Origin: a virus
DNA length: 51,258 nt
Reading direction: 5' to 3' (one strand)
IMG/VR virus record: IMGVR_UViG_3300031281_000004
Location: 1-51,258 of that record
A program made the translations under genes and the position numbers. The notes under the pieces were generated by a model, which saw only the letters and a program-made list of their open reading frames with translations, was not told where the DNA came from and did not search any database. Of the stretch, positions 24,203 to 32,111 are shown piece after piece (the stretch's first letter is position 1; the number at the start of each line of letters is the position of its first letter).

Positions 24203-25289
24203 TTAATTCCTCCAGATCTAAAGATTCTACTTCTCCTTTTTCGGAAAGAAGTATTTTATCTTTTATAGCTTGATTTATAAGACTTTTAAGAGATTTGCTC
24301 TTAATCAATCCACCAAGTATAATATCAACCCTTATTTTATCAACCTTCTTATTATAATAGGAAGAATTAAAAACAATCGGAGCTCTTGTCATTCTTCCCA
24401 CTATATCAAATATTCTATCTATAAAAGGAGAAATCTTTTCTCCTTTATAAGAATCAGGAATGGATATTGAACAAAGAGCTATTTTAGAAGTATTTATATC
24501 AAAACTTCCTATAAACAAACTAGAAGTTCTTACAACTTTCCTTAATTCATTATCCTCCATATCAATCCAAGAATCATCAATCTTAAAAGATCTCATATCG
24601 CAGAAACCATGAGAATATAAAAGAACTTTTTTGAGTTCGCGAAAATCTAAAGCACTATAACCTGCAGCAAAATCTAATTGTCTATATTCTTCATAAATGT
24701 CTGTTATTTTAAAAAATCTATCGAAAGCTTTAGGCAACACTTTATTTATTCCTTTGAATCTAAAATCATCTGAAAAATATTTCTTACAAGAATATTCATT
24801 ATCCACCAATAATAGATTTATTTCGTTATTTTTCAAATGATTTTCTATTACCCAATTAAGAGTTATTAAAGAATTGGGTTTTGCAGGAAGTTTTTCTCTT
24901 TTTTCTGGAAGAGTGTATATTAAAAACGTATTTTCAAACTCATTTGTCAGATATGGTAGAATAACTTTCAACAAACCACAACCAGATCCTCCTCCACCTC
25001 CAACACAAATAAGTATAACATCTCTATTGTATACTTTTTGTCTTTCCATATCCCTTTTAAAAGCGTCATAAAGATCTTTCTTGTATTTATTTGCAAGATC
25101 TTCACCTACCCCAGGATCTCTTCCTGTTCCACCATCGCTTAAAACAAACTTACCACCACCAGGTGGTTTAAACTTAGAAAAATCAACTTTACTAAAATTA
25201 AAATAAACACCAGGTATTTTAAAATATTTACTGAAAGAAGCTGCTATTCTACTTCCTCCTTGTCCTAATCCCACAACATAATCAAACAT
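24192..25289 (-). CDS. Tubulin/FtsZ-like GTPase (TubZ/PhuZ-type)
   Basis: A 365-residue protein with the order of FtsZ/tubulin nucleotide motifs: T1-like GLGQGGSRIA (7-16), T3-like GGTGRDPGVGEDL (53-65), and the G-box VGGGGGSGCGLL (96-107), equivalent to the tubulin signature GGGTGSG. A T7-like ALDFREL at 213-219 places D215 and E218, suited to GTP hydrolysis. The C-terminal 12 residues are acidic. Phage tubulins form filaments that position or segregate phage DNA. It lies beside the sigma, primase and helicase genes. Confidence 0.8.
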   Translation of the reverse strand: MFDYVVGLGQGGSRIAASFSKYFKIPGVYFNFSKVDFSKFKPPGGGKFVLSDGGTGRDPGVGEDLANKYKKDLYDAFKRDMERQKVYNRDVILICVGGGGGSGCGLLKVILPYLTNEFENTFLIYTLPEKREKLPAKPNSLITLNWVIENHLKNNEINLLLVDNEYSCKKYFSDDFRFKGINKVLPKAFDRFFKITDIYEEYRQLDFAAGYSALDFRELKKVLLYSHGFCDMRSFKIDDSWIDMEDNELRKVVRTSSLFIGSFDINTSKIALCSISIPDSYKGEKISPFIDRIFDIVGRMTRAPIVFNSSYYNKKVDKIRVDIILGGLIKSKSLKSLINQAIKDKILLSEKGEVESLDLEELNEF

Positions 25290-25291
25290 TT

Positions 25292-25498
25292 TTAACCTCC
25301 GTTTTCTTCTTTTTTTATTTCTGTTTCTTTAACAAATCTATTATATGCTTGTCCCATATTATTCGCCCATGTCCAAATAAATAACACAATAAGTAATTTC
25401 CAATCAAAAAAAACAAGTGTCAAAACAATAGGAGAGACACATAATACAAATTCAACTATTGCCTTAAATATTATTCCTGTTTTATCTTTGTTTTTCAT
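25292..25498 (-). CDS. Small two-helix membrane protein
   Basis: A 68-residue protein with two hydrophobic segments (residues about 9-28 and 32-46) and charged ends. I place the start at the ATG at 25498 because GAGGAGG precedes it at the right distance; an upstream in-frame start at 25519 would bury that site. It lies between the primase and the tubulin-like gene and might anchor filaments, but only position suggests that. Confidence 0.55.
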   Translation of the reverse strand: MKNKDKTGIIFKAIVEFVLCVSPIVLTLVFFDWKLLIVLFIWTWANNMGQAYNRFVKETEIKKEENGG

Positions 25499-25519
25499 TT
25501 GATCTTCCTCCTCATTCAA

Positions 25520-26482
25520 TTATTCTAATGATTTATGAAATACATTTTTGTAAATCATTATAATTTCTTTTTTTGATAAATCATTAGGATCCTTATTTTT
25601 AGGTAATCTTATAACACTACATCCCATATAACTTCTCACAAGAGAATAACAATTCATAACTTCTCTTTCATCAGCATCGCCATCGAGATTAACAAATATA
25701 AAATCAAAGTTCTTAACAAGTTTATTCATTTGTATGTCTGAAATCTTTTTTTTACCTACACCAATTGCTGGCAAACTGTTTTGTTGCAAATATATTACGT
25801 CTATTTCTCCTTCTACCAACACCCCTATTCTATAAAGGCCATAATATTTATTCTTTAATAATTCATACAGACCAAATAAAACTTTATTAGCATCAGAACC
25901 TTTACTTTTTCTAACTTTTGTTTTTTTGTAATTTGTTGTTATGCTTCTACCAACAACAGATATAAGTCTTCCGTGTTCGTCTCTCATAGGAATAAGTATT
26001 CTTTTATCTCCTTTCCAAAAACCACATCTTATTGAAAATCTTTCTATAGATTCATCATGTATATTTCTATCAAATAAATATTTCCAATATTCTGAATCTG
26101 TGTTTTCATTAGGCTTACTGTAGTTTGAATCATCAAAATTAACAAGAACTTTTATTTTAAGCTTCTTATTGTCTGTATGTCTTACTTCTTTTATTTTATT
26201 TATTATAGAATCTACTCTTATATCATCTTCAATACTATCTTCTTCAATATCTTCAATAACTTCTTCTGGAATAAAATCCTCATCAAAGATAATTTTTATT
26301 ATCTCTTTTACCCCCCCATGAGCATCACAGCCTAAACAATTATATTTTCCTTTATAAAAATTGATACCTAAAGAAGGAGAAGTATCGCCATGAAATGGAC
26401 AACACACCATTATATTAGTTCCTGAAATATAATAATTCATTCTTTCTTTTTGTAATTTTTCCACAAACTCATATTGATTCAT
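25520..26482 (-). CDS. DnaG-type DNA primase
   Basis: A 320-residue primase. The N-terminal CHC2 zinc site is C28, H31, C49 and C52 (CCPFHGDTSPSLGI, then YNCLGC). The TOPRIM core has E224 (VLVEGEIDVIYL) and the DGD-type acidic cluster D267/D269. The helicase-interaction domain of cellular DnaG is absent, which is usual in phages. Its start overlaps the stop of the replicative helicase gene, matching a primase-helicase functional pair. Confidence 0.92.
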   Translation of the reverse strand: MNQYEFVEKLQKERMNYYISGTNIMVCCPFHGDTSPSLGINFYKGKYNCLGCDAHGGVKEIIKIIFDEDFIPEEVIEDIEEDSIEDDIRVDSIINKIKEVRHTDNKKLKIKVLVNFDDSNYSKPNENTDSEYWKYLFDRNIHDESIERFSIRCGFWKGDKRILIPMRDEHGRLISVVGRSITTNYKKTKVRKSKGSDANKVLFGLYELLKNKYYGLYRIGVLVEGEIDVIYLQQNSLPAIGVGKKKISDIQMNKLVKNFDFIFVNLDGDADEREVMNCYSLVRSYMGCSVIRLPKNKDPNDLSKKEIIMIYKNVFHKSLE

Positions 26483-27822
26483 TTAAACTTTCTCCTCTCT
26501 TTCAGACTTCTTCTACCAGGTATTCTCATTTCATCGTTAAGCGCCATGATATCATAATTAGGTCTTATTACAATAGGATCCATTTTTTCTAAATCTCTTA
26601 CCTTGACAAATTGTAGTTTCATTATGTTTTCAAGAGCATCATCAACAGTTTGAACAAGTGCCACAACTATATTAGCAACTTCTACTATCCCCCTACCGTA
26701 TTTTATATGTTTCTTTTTTATAACTTTTTGTCCTTCCCCTTCATCAACTATCTGATTACCCGTCCATACTACAATTCCCTCATCACAAAAATCTGTAGCG
26801 ACTTCTTTATGTTCCCAAGCAATATCAGTTTGATTTTTCCAATCTCTAGGACTACCATATTTTGATGAATTAGGTTTCATTATATTAAGATAATCTGTTA
26901 TTATTATATCCAATTTTTTTCCATATATATCTTGAACTTTTTCTGCTTCAATTTCAACATCAAATGCAGAGCATCCTCTCGGCAATGAAACAACATGATA
27001 ATAGTTTTTCTTGTTTACTCTATATTCTTCTATTATTTTTTCCCATCGAACAATGTCTTTATCCGTAAAATCACCTATCCTGAACTTTTTATAAAGGAGT
27101 CTGGTCAATCTAGAATCCATCCTAAACTGTACATTAGTTTTTGGCATCTCAACAGAAACATACATAACATTCATTCCTAAGTCCCAAGCGCTAATTCCTA
27201 TATTTTCCAAACCTATTGATTTTCCTATTCCGCTTTCACCAGCTAATATCGCCAATTCTCCTTTTAATACACCGCCAGTTAAATCATCAAATCTTTTTAT
27301 ACCGGTAGGAACTCCAACAAGTTTTTTTGATCTTCTGCTTTCTATAATAGACTTTCTTTCTTCAAAATCCTTCAAGTAATCTCCAGCATTATTTCTTTTC
27401 CTATTAGGACCTAATAGAGAAATCTGTTTAGCTATCTTTCTAACTTTATCCATGTTTCCATCACGAACTTCAAGAACTAATTCTTCTGTTTTTTCCAAAG
27501 ATATCCTTAAATTAGACAGTTTGGTTAGTTTAGATATCATAGCCTTAGCTGATTTATGAGTAACAGATTCTATGTTTGTTTTATAAACTCTTATAAGATA
27601 TGGATTGAATATTTGAGGTTTTTTAACTCTTTCTGAAATCTTATCTTTGAGAACTTCTTTAGGATGTGTTGTTCTCTCTGAAGATATTATATCAAAAAAT
27701 AATCTATAAGCTTTTATAGAAAAAATGTCTCTATTGATATCATCGCATAATTTGTAATTCTTTCTCACAATATAAGATATAACTTTCAATTCCAAAGGTA
27801 GATTTCTGTATTGATCTGACAA
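26479..27822 (-). CDS. dnaB: Replicative DnaB-type helicase
   Basis: A 447-residue RecA-fold hexameric helicase. The N-terminal domain is short; LVGVPTGIKRFDDLTGGVLKGEL leads into Walker A AGESGIGKS (194-202). YVSVEMP marks the H1a/H2-type glutamate, IIITDYLNIM is Walker B, and a C-terminal KKKHIKYGRG segment supplies the arginine finger region. It starts with TTG at 27822, eight bases after GGGAGG. It is flanked by the primase and by a DnaC-like loader, completing the fork machinery with DnaE. Confidence 0.93.
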   Translation of the reverse strand: MSDQYRNLPLELKVISYIVRKNYKLCDDINRDIFSIKAYRLFFDIISSERTTHPKEVLKDKISERVKKPQIFNPYLIRVYKTNIESVTHKSAKAMISKLTKLSNLRISLEKTEELVLEVRDGNMDKVRKIAKQISLLGPNRKRNNAGDYLKDFEERKSIIESRRSKKLVGVPTGIKRFDDLTGGVLKGELAILAGESGIGKSIGLENIGISAWDLGMNVMYVSVEMPKTNVQFRMDSRLTRLLYKKFRIGDFTDKDIVRWEKIIEEYRVNKKNYYHVVSLPRGCSAFDVEIEAEKVQDIYGKKLDIIITDYLNIMKPNSSKYGSPRDWKNQTDIAWEHKEVATDFCDEGIVVWTGNQIVDEGEGQKVIKKKHIKYGRGIVEVANIVVALVQTVDDALENIMKLQFVKVRDLEKMDPIVIRPNYDIMALNDEMRIPGRRSLKERRKFK

Positions 27823-27825
27823 AAC

Positions 27826-28623
27826 TCATTCCTCCCATCTTTTCATTCTCCTTGCCATATTTACAATAGCATCACAAAAATAATCAGGATCATTATTCAA
27901 CCCTTCTTCCCAACTATCTTGTAAACTATCACTTATATCATTTCCTATCAAGCCAAGGAACTTTATTTTTCTCTGAAGGATAGAATAAACTGAATCACCA
28001 TATTCCGTTACTATTTCCCCCATAGTCCAATTTGTAGCAAAACAAACAACTTTATTCTTGGGTAATGTGTTTCTTAAAAAGTTTTCCATTTGAGCGACAA
28101 CATAATCAGAACCTTTTTTTCTATATGGTTTGTCTATTTCATCTATCAATATAACATCTTCCTCTTGTTCTATTCTTTTTATTAAATCTTCATCATTTGC
28201 CATTTTATAATTTATATAATCTTGAGCTGTAAGATAAATAGTCTTATATCCGTTTATAATAGACACTTTTCCTATTTCTGCCAACAAAGAAGTTTTTCCA
28301 ACTCCATTAGGACCAACGAAACACATTCCTAAACCTTTAGATTTTGCAACATCGAACTTGGAAAGATATTTTTTAACCATTAGTTTAACAGTTTGTGGTT
28401 CTATATTAAGATCATCAATAGTTCTAAACCAATACTCTTGAGGTATTCTGGAATATATCATATCTTTTATATAACAGAATGTTTTTCTACAATCACAAGC
28501 GACTAGATTTTCATCTTCGTTTATGATCCATCCATCACTACAATTAGAATTACAATCTCCTATTGTATTTTCCTTTATCTGGAGAAGAATGTCTATCTCA
28601 TTCGATGTGAATTGTCTTTCCAT
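27826..28623 (-). CDS. DnaC/DnaI-type helicase loader (AAA+)
   Basis: A 265-residue loader. An N-terminal cysteine cluster (C24, C28, C43, C45, C50) probably binds zinc, as in DnaI. Walker A is VGPNGVGKTS at 103-112, Walker B ILIDE at 158-162, and a sensor-1-like CFATNW follows. It loads the adjacent DnaB-type helicase on DNA. Its start overlaps the end of the putative initiator gene by 26 bases, a typical initiator-loader-helicase order. Confidence 0.88.
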   Translation of the reverse strand: MERQFTSNEIDILLQIKENTIGDCNSNCSDGWIINEDENLVACDCRKTFCYIKDMIYSRIPQEYWFRTIDDLNIEPQTVKLMVKKYLSKFDVAKSKGLGMCFVGPNGVGKTSLLAEIGKVSIINGYKTIYLTAQDYINYKMANDEDLIKRIEQEEDVILIDEIDKPYRKKGSDYVVAQMENFLRNTLPKNKVVCFATNWTMGEIVTEYGDSVYSILQRKIKFLGLIGNDISDSLQDSWEEGLNNDPDYFCDAIVNMARRMKRWEE

Positions 28624-29353
28624 CCCAAACTCCTTTCTCTCTAAGATGTTTTAACATTTCTTTATCATATATATCTAATTCCCCTTTACTCTTCTTTTTT
28701 AAAATCTTACATAACATTTCTTTATCCTGCTTAATAGCGTGGGACTTAAACTTATCTTGTTTATCTTTAATTCTTTTTCTGGAAGAAGATCTTCTATCGT
28801 TGTGTTTCCTTTTTAGATATTCAGCTATCATAGAATCACAAGAAAATATTCCTGCATTAAAAGAATCTATTATATCCAGTTTGTTTTCTATAAACCATTT
28901 TGTATAATCTTCAATCTTTTCTTTTCCTATTTTCTTAATTAAGCTATTCATCCAAGCTTGTGTTTTCCAATAAAATCCTGTTGATATTTTTTTCTTCGAA
29001 TGATCCTGGATAGAAGAAACTATTGATTTCCATAATATTCTTTCTTCTATTCCTTTTTCTTTTCTCTTTTTGTTTCTTCTGCTTTCTGTCTCATATGCTC
29101 CCCTCGCGCGATCTCTTATAAAATTATAAACATTAATATTTTTAATACATTTACTCTCTGTTAATATATAATAGATACGCGCGAGGGAAGCTCTAGTTTT
29201 AAGATAAGACATACCGAGATCTTTAGCTGCTTGTGTTATAGAGGAAACCATTCCAGTTTTTTCGTAAAAAGCTTTATAATAAGACAAAACAAAAAAAGCA
29301 TAAGAGCCTAATTCTCTCATAAACTTTCTATTTATTTCTAAATCTATTATCAA
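28598..29353 (-). CDS. Putative replication initiator with winged-helix domain
   Basis: A 251-residue basic protein. Residues 12-75 resemble a winged helix: SITQAAKDLGMSYLKTRASLARIYYI fits a helix-turn-helix. A charged linker and helical C-terminus follow. Size, domain order and location next to the loader resemble phage initiators such as lambda O, whose gene contains the origin. Here a GC-rich 14-base inverted repeat flanking an AT-rich 67-base centre lies inside the coding sequence (29097-29191). TTG start at 29353 after GGAAG. The family itself is not identified. Confidence 0.5.
   Translation of the reverse strand: MIIDLEINRKFMRELGSYAFFVLSYYKAFYEKTGMVSSITQAAKDLGMSYLKTRASLARIYYILTESKCIKNINVYNFIRDRARGAYETESRRNKKRKEKGIEERILWKSIVSSIQDHSKKKISTGFYWKTQAWMNSLIKKIGKEKIEDYTKWFIENKLDIIDSFNAGIFSCDSMIAEYLKRKHNDRRSSSRKRIKDKQDKFKSHAIKQDKEMLCKILKKKSKGELDIYDKEMLKHLREKGVWDGKTIHIE
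29097..29191. other. Candidate replication origin: GC-rich inverted repeat around AT-rich core
   Basis: CCCTCGCGCG at 29101-29110 and its complement CGCGCGAGGG at 29178-29187 are embedded in very AT-rich DNA; with flanking bases the arms reach 14 with one mismatch. The 67 bases between are nearly all A and T. The structure lies inside the putative initiator gene, upstream of the loader and helicase genes. It could bind the initiator and melt in the core. Codons forming the arms encode Arg-Ala-Arg-type residues, so a coding explanation is not excluded. Confidence 0.45.
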
Positions 29354-29670
29354 TCTTCTTCCTTTATTATATTTATAAGTTTAAGTTTTTCTTTATCCTT
29401 TATTTCATCCATGCTCCTAACAATAATACTTGCTATACTAAATAAAGGAATAACAGAAATTAAAACTTCTTCAACTTCTACTTCTATTATATTGTCTTTT
29501 TTTTCTTCTGATTTTTTCTTTAAATATAATTTTAAACAAGGAAATGGTTCCTTTTCATATTCATAAAAATTGAATGTTCCAGAATATTCAAATATATTGT
29601 TTGTAAGTACAGATCCTGAACTTAACTGTAATTGGAATATTATATACTCTTCATCAAAAATTAACATCAT
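29350..29670 (-). CDS. Hypothetical protein, first gene of the replication operon
   Basis: A 106-residue protein of beta-strand-like segments with an acidic C-terminal half. No domain recognised. It is the first gene after a phage-type promoter (29683-29717), with AAAGG before the ATG, and overlaps the initiator start by four bases. Confidence 0.6.
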   Translation of the reverse strand: MMLIFDEEYIIFQLQLSSGSVLTNNIFEYSGTFNFYEYEKEPFPCLKLYLKKKSEEKKDNIIEVEVEEVLISVIPLFSIASIIVRSMDEIKDKEKLKLINIIKEED

Positions 29671-29682
29671 CTCTACCTTTAT

Positions 29683-29717
29683 ACAACAATAGACGTTTTG
29701 TTAAAAAAAAACCACAA
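29683..29717 (-). promoter_or_regulatory. Phage-type promoter of the replication operon
   Basis: On the minus strand: TTGTGG, 17 bases, GTCTATTGTTGTATA, then AAAGG and the gene start. Its -35-like part overlaps the T-run of the upstream terminator, so termination of the DUF932 unit and initiation of the replication operon are back to back. Confidence 0.6.
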
Positions 29718-29755
29718 AAAAATAAAGGGGAGAAGACAAAAATCTTCTCCCCTTT
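29716..29755 (-). terminator. Intrinsic terminator of the DUF932 gene
   Basis: A 12-base perfect stem (AAGGGGAGAAGA with its complement) around a six-base loop, followed on the minus strand by TTTATTTTTTT. It lies three bases after the stop of the DUF932 gene. Confidence 0.85.
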
Positions 29756-29758
29756 TCA

Positions 29759-30574
29759 TTAACTCCAATATCTGGCTGATATCTCTTTTGTAGCTTCAAA
29801 CCTTCTTTCAGGAGATACATCCTTTGTGTGAGTAAGGACATAAGTAAAGGCGTTTAATAGATCCCAGTGATTAAGATCTTTTTCCATTTCAATAACCGGC
29901 GAGCCTTCATCCTCCTCAACGTTAATAAATCCTGATTTGTTGAGATAATCAATAGAATAATCTTGAACCCATCCAGGGACTTTGTTGAGTTCATCTTGAA
30001 GAAATGTAGGAGTAACTTTCTTTTGAGCCATCTTTGATATTGTAGGAACAATATTATCAAATGTTTCAAAAGTGGTCATAAAGTTTTCAATCATTTCTTC
30101 AACATCTAGATTTGAAGTATGTCTCTTTGAGTGAGAAAATATTTGTTCTCTTACAGTCATTCCATTCAAACAAACAAGCCTGAAAACAAAAGTCTGTAAA
30201 GAAAATCTGATCGATCTATCGTAAGAATTAAGAATCATAAATCCTGGTGATATTACGTCACCTATTTCTTTGTTGCTCTTCGGTGAGATCCCTAAGTCTA
30301 TTTCCTTCTTTGTTTTAAAAGAAGCGAATAGACGTGCTCCGTTAGACGATACGTTGATTTTTACAGGCTCAATTGGAACTTTCTTTTTCTCAAACAAGTT
30401 AAGAATAGAAGTAACTGCTTTGTTGTGTTTAATAAGTTGATAGTCTCTGGAGACAACTCCTAAAGATGTTCCTGAATCTGTTCTGAATATAGAATCAAAT
30501 CCAGTATCCTGCCCCATGGAGTTAATGATGCTTTCCCTTTTTACAGGAAAATTAAATAGAGATTGATCTTTCAT
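29759..30574 (-). CDS. DUF932 phage/plasmid-like protein
   Basis: A 271-residue protein of the DUF932 (TIGR03299-type) family. The pattern DSGTSLGVVSRDYQLIKHNKAV near residues 33-54 and LVCLNGMTVREQ near 133-144 are typical. The family is common in large phages and plasmids; its function is not established. It forms a single-gene unit with its own terminator, and a possible CTACAA-N17-TATAGT promoter upstream on the minus strand. It is read divergently from the plus-strand island. Confidence 0.8.
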   Translation of the reverse strand: MKDQSLFNFPVKRESIINSMGQDTGFDSIFRTDSGTSLGVVSRDYQLIKHNKAVTSILNLFEKKKVPIEPVKINVSSNGARLFASFKTKKEIDLGISPKSNKEIGDVISPGFMILNSYDRSIRFSLQTFVFRLVCLNGMTVREQIFSHSKRHTSNLDVEEMIENFMTTFETFDNIVPTISKMAQKKVTPTFLQDELNKVPGWVQDYSIDYLNKSGFINVEEDEGSPVIEMEKDLNHWDLLNAFTYVLTHTKDVSPERRFEATKEISARYWS

Positions 30575-30622
30575 TTAAAACCTCCTTTTCTCTATATGTA
30601 CTATATTATGTAATTACTAAAC

Positions 30623-30657
30623 TTGTAGACAGAATAGATTAAATTGTCTACTATATA
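30623..30657 (+). promoter_or_regulatory. Phage-type promoter opening the plus-strand island
   Basis: TTGTAG, 17 bases, GTCTACTATATA (continuing ATAG), 18 bases before the ATG at 30675. It is the only copy noticed on the plus strand. The GTAGACA and TGTCTAC parts also form a seven-base inverted repeat, which could be an operator between the divergent genes. Confidence 0.65.
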
Positions 30658-30674
30658 ATAGAAAGGAAATTAAG

Positions 30675-31007
30675 ATGAAGATAGAAATTAAACATAATCC
30701 TACAAGCGCCTTTTTAGATAATAAAAAATTAGATGAATATGAAAAGATAGGAAGAATAAATATATTCGGAAATGATTCTGTCTTTTTTGGAATTGTTATA
30801 GACACAAACAATAAAAAAGATTTTTCTGTAATAATAGAAGGAAACGATATTGTTAATATTATATGCCCTGTTTGTGGAAGTAAATTATTCAGATGTTCTT
30901 ATATAAGAGAATTATTGGAACCTCATGATTTCTTTTGTTCTAATGATGATTTTAGAATACAATTCTTTTACCCTTTAGATTTTCAAAGTTCTGTGAATAC
31001 AAAATGA
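30675..31007 (+). CDS. Hypothetical protein with zinc-knuckle cysteines
   Basis: A 110-residue protein, first gene of the plus-strand island. Residues 64-67 form CPVC and two further cysteines (RCSY, FCSN) follow, suggesting a zinc ribbon. Its last codons overlap the first copy of the repeated upstream element (30986-31021), so coding and regulatory information share bases. AAAGG precedes the ATG. No family recognised. Confidence 0.65.
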   Translation: MKIEIKHNPTSAFLDNKKLDEYEKIGRINIFGNDSVFFGIVIDTNNKKDFSVIIEGNDIVNIICPVCGSKLFRCSYIRELLEPHDFFCSNDDFRIQFFYPLDFQSSVNTK

Positions 31008-31021
31008 TAAGTTAAGGACGA
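30986..31021 (+). promoter_or_regulatory. Repeated upstream element, copy 1
   Basis: Begins AAGTTCTGTGAATACA and ends TAAGTTAAGG; AAGTT to AAGG is 28 bases, as in all seven copies. It fits a promoter read as TAAGTT-N17-TAWRTT. It is followed by a possible hairpin (CGAAGAA with TTCTTCG) and AGGAGG before the gene at 31062. Confidence 0.55.
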
Positions 31022-31061
31022 AGAACAAGATTCTTCGAACAAAACTATTAGGAGGTTTTAA

Positions 31062-31370
31062 ATGGGAACTACAAAGAAAGCAAAGAAAGCTGAAAACAAG
31101 GTTGTTAAAACCAACAGCAAAGGCAAAACGGAAATCGTTTTAAAAATGGTCGAACAAGGTAAAACAAGAAAAGACATCATCGACAAACTCGTCAGCATGG
31201 ACGAATCAGTCAGTCGTAAATCAAATGCAGGTCTTGTCTGCCACATATTCAAAGCCCACAATCTTATCGGCAAAGTTCCTTCCGGAGTTGATCGAAAGAA
31301 AAAAAAGGAAGTCAAGGTAAAAGAAAAGACTTCCAACAAAAAGATCAAGAAAGTCAACAAAGCAGCCTAA
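31062..31370 (+). CDS. Basic DNA-binding-like protein
   Basis: A 102-residue protein with Lys-rich ends and a central helical domain (TEIVLKMVEQGKTRKDIIDKLVS), reminiscent of a helix-turn-helix in which G-x-T-R-K-D-I is the turn. Codon use is richer in C- and G-ending codons than its neighbours (ATC, GTC, GAC), like the histone-like gene at 14020-14490. It has a long AT-rich leader, AGGAGG and a terminator of its own. It may be an abundant early DNA-binding or regulatory protein. Confidence 0.65.
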   Translation: MGTTKKAKKAENKVVKTNSKGKTEIVLKMVEQGKTRKDIIDKLVSMDESVSRKSNAGLVCHIFKAHNLIGKVPSGVDRKKKKEVKVKEKTSNKKIKKVNKAA

Positions 31371-31380
31371 CCTCACAAAA

Positions 31381-31414
31381 GGGAGTAAGTTAATTCTTAC
31401 TCCCTTATTTTTTT
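31381..31414 (+). terminator. Intrinsic terminator
   Basis: GGGAGTAAG pairs with CTTACTCCC around a TTAATT loop, then TTATTTTTTT. It closes the 31062 unit. Confidence 0.85.
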
Positions 31415-31422
31415 ATGGCATA

Positions 31423-31458
31423 AAGTTCTGTGAATACAGAATAATATATTAAGGACGA
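31423..31458 (+). promoter_or_regulatory. Repeated upstream element, copy 2
   Basis: Begins AAGTTCTGTGAATACA and ends with AATATATTAAGG, with the 28-base spacing. GGACGAAAGTCC follows, a stem closed by a GAAA (GNRA) tetraloop at the probable RNA 5' end. Confidence 0.55.
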
Positions 31459-31485
31459 AAGTCCAAAACTATTAGGAGGTTTCAA

Positions 31486-31749
31486 ATGAACAAATACGAA
31501 AGAGTAGAAAAACTTTTAGAGGCACAAACAAAGATCGACGAAGCAATTGATCTTATACACGAAGCATTTCCACAAACAGAAAAATCAAGATTAGACGCTT
31601 ACATATGTGGACACTTAAAAGGTTGGTCTCACGGTACTAATCCTTACGATTCAACCGCTATTCCGAGACTGATAGAACAAATTGAAAGAGAAGAGTTAGA
31701 AGAAGACGATGAATGCGATGATGAAGATGCCACAAACGGTAGAAGATAA
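31486..31749 (+). CDS. Small acidic hypothetical protein
   Basis: An 87-residue helical protein ending in a strongly acidic stretch (EELEEDDECDDED). Such small acidic proteins in phage islands often inhibit host enzymes, but nothing specific is recognisable. AGGAGG site, own upstream element and own terminator. Confidence 0.65.
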   Translation: MNKYERVEKLLEAQTKIDEAIDLIHEAFPQTEKSRLDAYICGHLKGWSHGTNPYDSTAIPRLIEQIEREELEEDDECDDEDATNGRR

Positions 31750-31758
31750 TTTCATTCC

Positions 31759-31792
31759 TTAGGGGCTGTTAATTCAGCCCCTTAATTTTTTT
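31759..31792 (+). terminator. Intrinsic terminator
   Basis: AGGGGCTG pairs with CAGCCCCT around TTAATT, then TTAATTTTTTT. The loop is the same as in two other terminators of the island. Confidence 0.85.
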
Positions 31793-31810
31793 GTGTTCCT
31801 ACAAATCACT

Positions 31811-31846
31811 AAGTTCTGAATATACAGAATAATAAGTTAAGGGCGA
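31811..31846 (+). promoter_or_regulatory. Repeated upstream element, copy 3
   Basis: Begins AAGTTCTGAATATACA and ends AATAAGTTAAGG, with the same 28-base spacing. GGGCGAAAGCC follows, again a GAAA-loop hairpin, then GGAGG. Confidence 0.5.
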
Positions 31847-31864
31847 AAGCCAAAGGAGGTTCGA

Positions 31865-32008
31865 ATGAGAACATTAAAAGAAATACATGAAGATGTTAAA
31901 CAGTACATCACAAACAAAAAGAAAATACATGAACTTAATTTATTAGCAAGAGATGCGTTTCTTGAAGGAATCATTTCAGTAGACACTTACAAAAGCTTAA
32001 TATTTTAA
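31865..32008 (+). CDS. Very small hypothetical protein (47 aa)
   Basis: A 47-residue frame starting MRTLKEIHED and ending SLIF, with AAAGGAGG at the right distance. It occupies the unit between upstream-element copy 3 and the terminator at 32031-32062 and is the only frame there, which supports it. Predicted helical; function unknown. Confidence 0.65.
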   Translation: MRTLKEIHEDVKQYITNKKKIHELNLLARDAFLEGIISVDTYKSLIF

Positions 32009-32030
32009 GTTCACCTATACACCATACACC

Positions 32031-32062
32031 AGGCAGGAAATAAATCCTGCCTTTCTTTTTTT
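32031..32062 (+). terminator. Intrinsic terminator
   Basis: AGGCAGGA pairs with TCCTGCCT, followed by TTCTTTTTTT. Confidence 0.85.
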
Positions 32063-32071
32063 GTGGTCTTT

Positions 32072-32107
32072 AAGTTAAGTAAACACAGAATAATATATTA
32101 AGGAGGA
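32072..32107 (+). promoter_or_regulatory. Repeated upstream element, copy 4
   Basis: Begins AAGTTAAGTAAACACA and ends AATATATTAAGG, leading directly into AGGAGG and the ATG at 32112. The implied leader is almost only the ribosome site. Confidence 0.5.
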
Positions 32108-32111
32108 AATT

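Noticed and set aside
28250-28284. TTGTTG-N17-GTCTATTATA inside the DnaC-like gene
   Set aside because: It fits the promoter pattern loosely but lies inside coding sequence, lacks the TATATA end, and no gene starts just downstream. Left as a possible internal promoter only.
29854-30069. Alternative minus-strand frame inside the DUF932 gene
   Set aside because: Shadow frame fully contained in a gene with clear family features.
30684-31004. CRISPR-like array from the repeated elements of the plus-strand island
   Set aside because: The repeats are hundreds of bases apart with genes between and sit at a fixed distance before ribosome sites, so they are regulatory.
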